From contig OX392529.1 of assembly GCA_947623455.1 (NCBI GenBank), positions 5,332,001 through 5,396,000 on the forward strand: a stretch of 64,000 nucleotides of DNA. The letters are read 5' to 3'. Positions 11,611 to 23,600 of the stretch are shown here, piece by piece. A program made the translations under genes and the position numbers. Position 1 is the stretch's first letter. Each line of letters starts with the position of its first letter. The stretch is from Mimachlamys varia (lineage: Eukaryota; Mollusca; Bivalvia; Pectinida; Pectinidae). Under the pieces are notes generated by a model. That model was not told where the DNA came from. It saw only the letters and a program-made list of their open reading frames with translations, and did no database searches.

Positions 11611-14600
11611 GTGATATTAAGGTTTATTTATTTCCGTCATAAGTTGATTGTTCATATTTCTCTTTAGCCTCATTTGACATGACATATTTCGGGTTACAGT
11701 GTGTAAGGCCTAACCAACCGAAAGATAAATGAGTCTACTTCGAGTAATTAAGTTTGAACCCCATCTCGCCTAAAATGTAATATCCAAAGACACTACTTAG
11801 ACAAGTTTGATCCAGCCAACAGCCAGGATGATATCGGAAACAAAACCAAGAAGCCCTGGATCAACTGAGACGTTGAAGAACTCGACATCTGAATGCAGAA
11901 CTGTAAAGATTAAAGACCAAGACAGCAGCAGAAGGTTACAGGCAAAGGTAGTCCGAAGGGTTCCGACTCTCTGACCGGCTAAATATTTTGACAACAGGCG
12001 GGTGCGAGGGTCAGAATTCCTGCTTAGTAAAAAAGTGGGAATTTTACCGACCCGTGCACGGGTCACTGTTTAAGCTGTGTTCTATAATATGAAACATTTT
12101 CGATCACATGTAAAATAAGTAGCAATGGAAAGAACAGTTATTTTTCTACTAACCTTCACATTTATAATCAAGTCACAGGAGGTCGTAAACTAACTGTTGC
12201 CACCCATTTCTAAAAAATAACCAGCTTCCTCACATCTGTTTGAAAATGGCAGCACGTCGCAAGATCCCGCGAGAATTACGTTCTGACCCTACTATTTTGA
12301 TCATGTGATGTAAGGCGACAGCCATTTTTAAACAGATGTCAGGAAACTGGTTACTTTTTAGAAATGGGTGGCGACAGTTAGTTTACAACCTCCTGTGATT
12401 TGATTAAATGTGTAGGCTAGTAGAAAAATATCTGTTCTTTCCATTGATACTTAATTTATATGTGATCGAAAATGTTTCATGTTATAAAACACGGCTTAAG
12501 CGGGCGACCCGTGCATGGGTCGGTAAATATTCCACTTTTTTACTAAGCAGGAATTCTGACTCTCACACCTGCCTGTCGTCAAAATATTTAGCGGGTCAGA
12601 GAGTCGGAACCCTTCGGACTAAGGCAATAAAGGGTGCTGGAAATGTGTGGAGGACGGGGTTGGTGTTGATGAGGATGATGCATCAGCATGGGCATTGGGT
12701 AGTCTACAAAACAAAAATGGTTCTGAAGCTACATCATGTCCTTCTGCATGTTCTTTGAACTGGTGGACACACAAGGCTATCAAATCAAACTAGCTGTCAT
12801 TATCAGTTGGTGATGAGACTGACAGGGTAGCCATTTCTGAAAATGAACGACATTAATTAACATTACCACTTGCAACAGTGTAGTAAAGCTGTATTCCTTT
12901 AAATTGAACCCCAAGAAGTCATCAGGACCGGATTTCATTCAGCTTGGTTCCTCATAGAAGCATTCAGAGTATTTTACTCCCCATCTTAAGACTTATCCTT
13001 CAACAGTGATTGGACACGGTTCCATGCCTTTCGATTAGAAGACAGCAAATGTATTGGCAATATTAAAAAAGGAGAATGGTTCAAGGAAATAGTAACATTC
13101 CTTGACTGCCAAATTCCAACAGATCAAGACCTTGTGGAGTTTGAGAAGGGGGGAAAGTCTTTCAATCTTGAAAAGTGAAACATCATCTGCATTTCCTGCT
13201 GAAGCAAACCGAAATTCTACACCTGTCATCTAAAAGGACATGCATTAGTTGCTGAAGACACCACCAAATACCCAGAGCTGGGGGTTTGTAAGGACCTGTC
13301 GAGACAAACATCATTAAAATCATGAAGAAGGCAAACTGGCTACAGCTTCTTTGATCTTCTTAAAAGAAACCTAGGAGTTACCAAAGAGAAGACCAAAGCA
13401 ACTGCCTACTTCTCCACAGTAAGACCATCCCTGGAGTATTGAACCTCAGTATGGAGTATGGAGTTCACATACCAACAACCTTACCCACAAGCTGGAAATG
13501 ATACAGAGGAGAGCAGCTAGATATGCCACAAATGGGTATTGAAACACCTGTAGTGTCTCAGTGTCACAGAAATGTTAAATAGGAGTTCCCTAACACCAGA
13601 AGGATCAAAGCCTGTCTCACCATGATGAACAAGATGGGACATTTCAACATTGATGCCTCACTGTAACACTAGACAGATCAAAGCCTGTCTCACCATGAAG
13701 TACAAGATGGGACATTTCAACATTGATGCCTCACTGTATCTGGAAGCAACAGATAAAATGTCTCAAACATCACATGGCACCAGGTATCACCAAGTGTCTA
13801 CTATAGACAACAGCTTTTTACCAGATACTCTAATGCTTGGTATCTTAAGCGTGAGCTGTCAACTCTTTCTTTCTAGCGCAATCTATCATGTAAGTCTTAA
13901 TGAAGTCCAAAAGCTGTGCCGATTCAGAACTCGTTGGATGTTCCTCTTGGTCGTCATGGTAATAGGATTGGATCTAGACAGAAAGGCTGCAGATAGACAT
14001 GCAAATATTGTTCTCTCTGTATATCATTACTATTCTAAAACTTTATCTTCTCTCATTTTTTTTCTCAAGTTTTCTTAATTTCTTCGCCTTTTTTTCAAGG
14101 AATATCCCAAACTTGCGCTGTAACATAATTGTTATACCGTACATAAGCCATGAGTGAAAGAATTCTGTATCAAGTAGATTATAGAAGAACGCATTAAGTT
14201 ATTAAAATGGTACAGGCTTATATTGCCGCTACAAGCAGCATATTTTAATTGAACATAGACTACAGTTGCCTTCTATAGCTTCAATATATATACATGTATA
14301 TGTACACTTTTTTTGTAAAAGATATGCATTGATTAGGCTGCTTTACAAACATGATTTGAAGAGAATTTCCCTTCGGCCCAACAGTAGAACATCTGGCTGG
14401 AGTTCCAAGGATCGTGGGTTCAATGGCACCACATTGTATCTGTATCACTTTTCCTTGTCATATTACACTTAAACATACATGTACTATTATACTATAGGAA
14501 TAGGATTTGAGCTGGCAGGAATTTTTTTTAGCTACACTGGTAGAGGGTTGGACTATTATAAGAAACTTTGGGATCGTAGGTTTGATCCTGGTGAAAGCAC

Positions 14601-17600
14601 TTTCCTCTTTTCTGTCACACATGCAAAGCTGATGTCTTTATAAAAAAATCACCAGCATCATAAAATGTTTGTCTCTTTTGCAACCCAACTAATAGTGTAA
14701 TGACATATGATTTTGTAGTCAGTCACTCATATCAGCCGAGTTCTGTTTATACTCGTCTACATCCTTTTGGTAGTGTGACGCAACCCGCATGACCGATAAG
14801 ACTAAATATAATCTCTGAATGCTTTGGGAAGTCAGCAGAGAAATCTTAAGCAAGCCCTTTTTTTGTTGTTTTTGATAAATAAAATGCTGATAAATAAGCA
14901 AGATTGTAATGATTAACACTTAAATTCTGGTCTTACACCCAGATGGTAAAAACTAGCTGTAAACTTCATTTTATAGCCAGCTCACTGATTGGTAAATGCT
15001 ACAGAATTTGATTATTTAACTCAAGTTTTCTTTCTCCTTTGTCTAGATGGACGGAGAGGACACCTGGAGTCTGGACAGGTGTTCTGGCCGGGTATGTCTG
15101 GAATTTGTGGCAGTCGGACACAGAGCTGTTCTATCAGGTGATTCCCACCCCACACGGCACCATATCAGCTGACAACCAATGTAACATAGCTATCAAGACA
15201 GAACCAGTACAGATCTCGGGGGACTTACAGACTGCTAAACATGAGGAATTTGTCAACCAACACACAAATAATGGATCTAAAATCAAAACTTTTTCCACAA
15301 AAAAGAAAGGAAAAAGAATGAAGGTGATTGACAAGCAGTCAGATCAAGTCTCTACACTGGCAGACTGTAAAGGTCATGTTAAGGTCACCAAACCGAAAGT
15401 AGAACAAATAGACATGAAGGTCCCTTCACCAATGTTACACTGTAAACAAGAATGTTTAAACCCAGAACTAGATCAAATGGGAACAAATGGAACACCAGCT
15501 AGACATGAGGCAATATTACGAGACTATTTCAGACTGGATGTAAACCTTACAGACCTGTACACAGCTTGGTCTCGGTCTGACCCAGTGTTCAAACGGACAG
15601 CCATAGATTTTACAGGAATTAGGATCCTTCGACAGGATCCAGTAGAAAATCTCTTCTCCTTTATCTGTTCATCAAACAACCACATCTCCAGGATCAGTGG
15701 AATGGTGGAGCGCCTGTGTCAGACCTACGGTACAAAGATAACAGAATATGATGGGGAGTCTTACTTCAATTTCCCGTCTGTTGAAAGTCTGTCTAAGCCC
15801 GGTGTGGAGGACAGACTGCGTAGTCTGGGATTTGGCTACAGGTAAGGTCTGTGTAGTGCTTACAGAACTGTTACAAACGCATTCAGGAAATACAGTCAAA
15901 CCCGGTTATATCTAACTCGTATAACTTCTATTTTATCCATCCTTCCCAAACTAAACATTCTTGTTCTCAACAGCCGAAAGGCCTAGATTACTGATATTCA
16001 GTCAATAGCATGCTCGGATGCAGGGCTACCAGGTTTGTTCAAATGAATGACTTTGACCCACTTTCAAGGTCATAGAGGTCAAATGTCAATTCTCAGTACC
16101 TAATTCCCCAGGGTTCTGATGTTTTGTTGGTAGCATGCTGGGATAAAGGGCTACCAAGTTGGTTCAGATGAATAACCTTGACTAATTTTCAAGGTCACAG
16201 GGGTCAAATATGTTACTTTAAAGGCCCAATATACGTATTGTCATGCCTAGCTATATAGGTCTATAGAAGTGTCGCCGTGTGGTTTCATCACAATAATGAG
16301 AACCGGTTTGGAGGCCTGGGTGCTTTTTATACCCAAGGAAGCCGACTATCGTTACCAAGCAAGGCAAAAACTAAAATGTCTGCCATTCCTTAGTAACCTG
16401 TACGTAAGGGGGCATCTCAGAAGATTTCTAAAATTTTTACTTGGCCGTTTTTTTTTAAATATCAACAAGAAAGCTTTTATAACTTGCATTGTCAGCTTTA
16501 AGGCCCTTGAGCCTCTTGTTGCATGTTCTTGTCTCCGAAGATGACTTACTTTTTCTTCGGTATTTACATCTAAATTTGAGGTTATTTGGTATTGATACTT
16601 GCTGTACAACCTGTTCATTGTTGTATTCAGGGCTAAGTACATCAGTCTGACTGCCAAGTATATACAGGAGAACCACAGTGAGGAATGGCTGAGGGGACTG
16701 AGAGATACACCATACACACAAACAAAGTCTGAGCTGGTCAAGCTGTGTGGTGTGGGGGCCAAGGTATGTATACAGTGAGGGCATTGTCGTATATAAATGG
16801 GTTAGATAAAAGCAGACTGAGCGTTGAGCTTTGGGGGTACTACCATATTTTATGCTGATCAATCCAGCTGCTAGAAGAGGTTTCTTCTCTTATTTTCATT
16901 TTATTCCATTTTTCCAGTCTTTGATTCAAGTTTTAAAAGTATAGTTTAGCTTCCATATCGTTTCTTAAAAGCACATCTATCATCAAAAACTGATAGAAAA
17001 TTTATTGAGCTGATTCAGAAGTGTTTGTTTATATATCTTTGATACGAATGGTAGCATACTGACCAGTCTGTAATTTTCTTAATCTAGTCTGTCCTTTTTC
17101 TCGGGAATAGATTGTTCTTGTGAATGTTATAATTTGAACCATTTTGTTGATGTCTACTTCTTGTACTGTTGTGAAACCCTTTGTGATTGTAAAAGCATTG
17201 TCTTAGATGTCGTTGATGCTTTTATGAAAATCAGGGTTAAATTATTGTGTAACCTTACATCATTAGCCACATTTACAAATAAATAATTGAATCTCACATA
17301 CCCTTGTTCTATCTGATATTATTTTGTCATTTTACAATAATACAATATCCACTTGGTGTTTGGCTCAGAAAGGTTTTATTGTTGGTCAGATATCAGTGTT
17401 TTTAGCCCCACCTGTACAGCGTAGGTATAACTTGTAGACTGTGTGTGAGTTTACCGTAGAAATGTTAATACGACACCCCTGTGTGTGAGTTTACTGTAGA
17501 AATGTTAATACAACACCCCTGTGTGTGAGTTTACTGTAGAAATGTTAATGTGACACCCCTGTTGAAGGTTGCAGACTGTGTGTGAGTTTACAGTAGAAAT

Positions 17601-20600
17601 GTTAATACAACATCCCTGTTGAAGGTTGCAGACTGTGTGTGAGTTTACTGTAGAAATGTTAATACAACACTGTAACAGTGTCATTATTGACAAGGTATTG
17701 TTTATATTGTTTAGTTTTTTAATCAATATGTAAGTGCAACTTGTATATGTGCACTTGTCATACATTATATATATATGTGACAGTGAGCTATTTTTAGTTT
17801 GTATGTACACCTGTCCGACAGGGTCAGGGGTTAATGTATTTTTAAAACTCTTTGTAATGGCTAGTCTTTGCGCGGCTGCGCAGTTAGTCGCGTCAGTGTT
17901 AACTTTTATTCACACCTGTACAAGTTGTCAAGCTGTGTGGACGGTTTCATTCTTTTTGTCCGCAGACCATAATAATTGTGAGTACATTGTATATTCTATA
18001 GTATTTATATGTATTAATTGCAACGATCGTTAGCGTATATTTGTAGTACTTCAAAAGATATATTCTGTAAATTAATTGATTTTTCAATTAATTCGAATTT
18101 CAAATTTCCCGCCATTTTGTTTCAAGTCTTTGTTCAGTTTGGTAACGATTATTTTGAGTGTCAAGGTTGTAGTAACTATTGTAAATTCCTTAATTTTTAG
18201 CAACGTAAAGCAAAGTCCACAGCAGCTCTACAGGTTGTCGCCCCTGGATTGAGACCCTCTTCCCTTTGAAGAGGTAGGTCGTATTGTGTAATCCTGCTAT
18301 TGTGATTGATATTCTTAACAGTGTTGTAGTATAGTACTCCAGTCGCTGGTAATTTGTATATATATCTGTTGTAATCACAGATGTTTTATGTAACTTGATT
18401 ACCATTACAAGTGTAACACACATGTGTATGTACCGATAAATGATTGCGACTGGGTTATTCAGTATTTTTATTCAATAATGATTATATAGCGAAGCGTAAT
18501 GTTACTAGGTGCGTGAATCTTATAATGTTAGCACAAGTTTGCCTATTCCATTATGTGAACGCCTAGGGTAGATTAGGTTTATATTTATTGTTATTTATTG
18601 ATGTTTTAGGGTCTTTCGACCAGGGAATAAAGAACAATTGAAACCCACATGGTTGTTGATAATATATGACGAACCCGTAAGCCACGATCGGCTACATTTG
18701 GCGCCCACGTAGATGTTTGGTCAACAACCTGATCATCCCTTTTGGAAAGGACATTCCATTCTATTGAACCACGCGTGTGAGATGATGACTGCTTCTCGAA
18801 GTGACATTTTGTGTGGAAAGTAGACTGTATGCTGGACTTGAGACTGTGTAATTCTGTCAGTTGAGTACCAATGAACTGCTGTGTTGATGATAAACATTCT
18901 GCTTCTGATGATATTTTGACTTTACACTTTAAATACCATTTTGTGATTTGAACATGTGAAATTCCGTACTTCCGGTTTACACTATTTGTGTTTTTGTTAC
19001 TTCCGGTGTCTTGTTGACAGTTATCAGCTGTTGGCTATATATACTGATTTGGTTTTTCTGATGCCATAATTAATTTCTGTACACTTTATGATATTAGACA
19101 CATTGTACGAAACATATTTTTGATTTCACTGAGATATATATCAAACCTTGTAATATTTTTTTACATTTTCTGGCATTTATTCGCTCATTCTGGAAAAAAA
19201 ACACTTTGGTATTAGATGGTATTTTCCCTGTGCCTTTTTGATAACATTTGGTTTTCATAACTTACCGGTGAACCAGTATTACATGATTTCTCAAATTTAT
19301 GCTTTACATTCCTGTAATGTTGTCATTTTGTTATACTAATTACTGTATCGTATAACATACAGCCAGTCAGATAGTATATTTTGATAAATATCATACATTT
19401 TTGTACTATATTGAAACATTTTACACTTTTGTTGTGACATACGGTAGATCACATGCAAATTATTTTTTGTTAAGTGTAAAATCCATCAACATGACAGATT
19501 CGAAGGACGACCTGAGTCTTCCTAAATCCCAGGCTACTGAGGAGGAGGGTACTGATCATTTTAGGATTTTGGCAGAGTTTTTCAACAAGATGTCAAAGGG
19601 TGGTAAAGCTGAAGGGGAGGAGTTGCAGGGTTTACAGAAGCAAATGGTGGAATTTTTGGCTGCCACAGGTGGTCTCCCAACCTTGACAGTGAAATCAGAG
19701 CAGTTGGGTGGTGCGGCCAGTAGTATGGTTTCTACAGCAAGTGTTGTTCATACCATCAGTAGTGCTTCAACTACTAGTGTTGCCAACAGTGACAGTGTTG
19801 TAAACACTTCAACATCTGGAACTTCAACTTCATCGAACATGGACACTAGGTTTTATAAGTTGCCATCTTTTTCTGGTGAAGGAGGGAAAAGTGATGTTTC
19901 CTTTGAGCTTTGGAAGTTTGAGGTGCAGTGTTTGATTAATGCTGGGAAGCATATGGATTTGATTGGACAGTCCATTAGACGATCCTTGAGGGGTGTTGCT
20001 GCAAATGTGATGATGACATTAGGACCCCAGGCAACTCCAGCTCAGATTATTACTAAACTTCGCAGTTTGTATGGAGTGGTAGATGACCAAGAAACTTTAC
20101 TGGAAAATTTCTATGCTGCACATCAGTTGGCAGATGAGAATGTGACAGATTGGGCTTGCAGATTGGAGGGATTGTTAACTCGTGCTGACTCATCTCTGTC
20201 ATCAGGGGAGAGGAATAGGAGACTTCACAATAAGTTCTGGTCTGGACTTAAACAGGATCTTCGTGAAGTGTCGGGTCATAAAGCGGATGCTATCGACAAC
20301 TATGAGGAGTTGTGTATTGCTATTAGATCCATCGAGAGGGCACGTGAGAAGACAAGTACCATCAGTGAATCCAGGGTCAAGCCAGCTACAGCAAAGTTGA
20401 CAGTGACTTCACCCGAGGGGGAACAGAAAGATGAAATGAAGGCAACACTTAACCAGTTAACTGCAGCCATCAAGAGTCTGGAGAAGAGGTTTGGTGACAG
20501 ATCCAACAATGATGGAAACCGTGGAACAAGTCAGGGGTATAGCGATGATCGCCATGGATACCGAGGTAGCAGTTCCCGGGGAAGAGGGCGTGGTTATGGA

Positions 20601-23600
20601 AATAGCCAGCCGAGGGCCGATATCATTTGTTGGAGATGTCATCAACCAGGACATATCAAGGCTAGATGTGAAACTGTGTTGCCAGGTGATTTAAACGCCA
20701 AGACACCTACCAGGAAGGACCAGCAGTAGGTGTGAACACAACAGGTCCTACACCCATTGTCAACAATGTACAGACTAGCAAGCTAGTTGGCAGTCCAAAT
20801 GAAGTAGTTGTGTGCGTTGACGGAGTGAATGCCATGGCCTTATTGGACACAGGGGCTACTGTCTCTACTATCAGCGAGAAGTTTCATCATGATTTTTTAT
20901 CACATTTACCAGTGCAGAAACTGGATAAGCTCCTGCATGTGGAATGCGCAGATGGTGAACAGCTACCCTACATGGGATATGTTGAAGCTGATGTTACTTT
21001 TGAGGGACTTGGTGATACAAAGCAGATATCTTGTTTGTTTTTGGTGGTACCTCAGAGTAGCTACAACACAACTGTACCTTTTCTTATTGGCACCAACATC
21101 CTTAGCTCTTTGATGGAGGATTGTGTTAGGGAATATGGTGTGAGGTATGCGCAACATGGAAAGTTATCTACACCATGGTTCTTAGCATTTAGGTGTTTAT
21201 CTTGCAGAAACAGAGAACTAGCTCGGAACAAGAATGTGATTGCTTTGGTAAAGAATGCTGCTGCCGGTAATTACATCTTGAAGCCTAACACTACAGTGAC
21301 CATGAAAGGGTTTGTTAATCAGAGAGTCCCATACCCAGCTACCTGTGCCATTATACAGCCATCAGCCAGATCTGCATTGTCGAGTGATATTGATGTGGCA
21401 CCAGCTTTAATATCTTGCGATGCATGCTGTAAGGGAACTGTAGATGTTCAGTTGTCCAATGTCACCACACAAACTTTTGTGATTCCTCCTGGAGCCATAT
21501 TATGTGAGCTTCAACCAGTGACTGTTCAAGAACTGCCTGTGGACGTACAAGATAGAATACCACAGTTTATGGAGAAGATTGACTTTAGTGAAAGTGTTGT
21601 GTCTGGTGAGGAATTACAGAGAGGTATCCAGTTGATTAAGGAGTTTGAGGACATTTTCTCTCATGATGATAACGACCTTGGTTGTACTGACTTAGTGGAA
21701 CACCGGATTGAGTTGTCGGAACAACAACCATTTAAGCAGCGTCATCGTAAGATACCGCCTTCCATGTATGAAGAGGTTAGGACACATCTTCAACAATTAC
21801 TATCAGCAGGAGTAATTAGACCGGCGCATGGACCGTTTGCTTCAAATATTGTCTTGGTACGCAAGAAAGACGGGTCTTTGCGGATGTGTGTTGATTTTAG
21901 ACAGCTAAATAGAGGAACTATTCGTGACTCATATGCCTTGCCTCGAATTGACGACATTTTGGAGTGCCTATCCGGATCAAGGTACTTTACCAAACTTGAC
22001 CTGAAGTCTGGATACCACCAGATCCCCATTGCTGAGGAACACAAAGAGCGTACAGCTTTTACGGTTGGCCCGTTGGGATTCTTTGAATTTAACAGGATGC
22101 CATTCGGTCTTACGAACGCACCTGCCACGTTTCAACGGATGATGGAGCAGTGCATGGGAGATCTAAACCTGACTATTTGTTTAGTTTACATCGACGACCT
22201 GATTATTTTTGCGGAAACCTATGACGAACACATGGAAAGATTGCAGAAAGTATTCCAGAGACTGAGGGAGAGCAATCTTAAGTTATCACCGAAGAAGTGT
22301 GAATTCTTCAAGGACAAGGTAACTTATGTTGGACATGTTGTTTCGGCAAATGGAATAGAGCCAGATCCTACCAAGATTGAGAAAGTGCGTGATTGGCCTA
22401 CACCTTCCAATGCTGATGAACTGAGACAGTTCTTAGGCTTCGCTGGCTATTACCGCAAGTTTGTCAGGAATTTCAGTCAGGTTGCCAGGCCGCTGAATGA
22501 TCTATTGCCACCTACCAGAACTAGGAAGTCGTCCAAGAAGGCATTATTGTCCAAAACAAAACCGTGGATGTGGAGTGTGAAGCATGATAAGGCATTTCAG
22601 AAGTTGAAGGATATCCTCTGCAGTCCTGTGGTTTTGGGTTACCCGGAATACACCCTTCCTTTTGAGCTCCATGTCGACGCTTCAGGAAACGGACTAGGAG
22701 CAGTACTGTATCAAGAACAGGAAGGTTTGCTTCGTCCTATATATTTTGCCAGTAGAGGAGTCAGCAAGGCGGAACGAAACTATCCAGCTCATAAACTGGA
22801 ATTTCTCGCACTTAAGTGGGCCATCACAGAAAAGTTCCATGATTACCTGTATGGTAGGATATTTACTGTGTTTACTGATAACAACCCGTTGACATACATT
22901 TTAACCAAAGCAAAGCTTGATGCAACCGGACATCGGTGGTTGTCGGCTCTGGCAACATACGATTTTGATATTAAGTATCGACCGGGTAAACATAACGCTG
23001 ATGCAGATGCCATGTCAAGACTTCCTAAACCCAGTGACAGCACCACCAAGGATGTGCAGACACATACCGAACAAATTTCTGTGGATGGTGTTCATGCTCT
23101 TTGTAAAGCTGGGATTAGTTGTGATGATTCCTTAGTGGAGAGTGTTTGTTTATCAGTTGATGCAGTAGATGTTCTGGATGAAGACGTGCAGGATGTACAG
23201 GATATCCAGGCCATGACACCACAAGTATGGAGACAATTACAAGCTCAAGATCCATTCATTAGTCAATGGTTACCATATCTTCGACGCAATGAGAAGCCAA
23301 GCAAAAAGACCATTCAGTCAAGTCCTGAGAAAACCACCATCACTAGAGTTTGGGATAGTTTAAAGCTGAAGCGAGGTGTTTTATACCGTTGTCTGGAACA
23401 GGATGGATTGGTAACGGATCAGCTTGTGCTTCCACAGTGCTTTAAGGAGAAAGTGTTAACCTACCTTCATGACCATGTGGGTCATCCTGGACGTGACAGA
23501 ACTTTGTCTTTATTGAAAGATAGATTTTTTTGGCCAGGAATGTCTAAAGATGTTGATAATTGGGTTAAGAACTGTCCGCGTTGTATTCTACGCAAGACTC

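Noticed and set aside
14528..14602. Functional tRNA gene
   Set aside because: A- and B-box-like motifs are present, but the acceptor and anticodon stems do not pair; it fits a tRNA-derived SINE.
17734..18423. Short frames inside the LTR
   Set aside because: They occur identically in both LTRs, have no family features, and overlap LTR regulatory sequence.
20732..20734. GTG as an independent start for pol
   Set aside because: Eukaryotic initiation at GTG is unlikely, the frame is open further upstream to 20,690, and a complete -1 frameshift signal sits exactly there.
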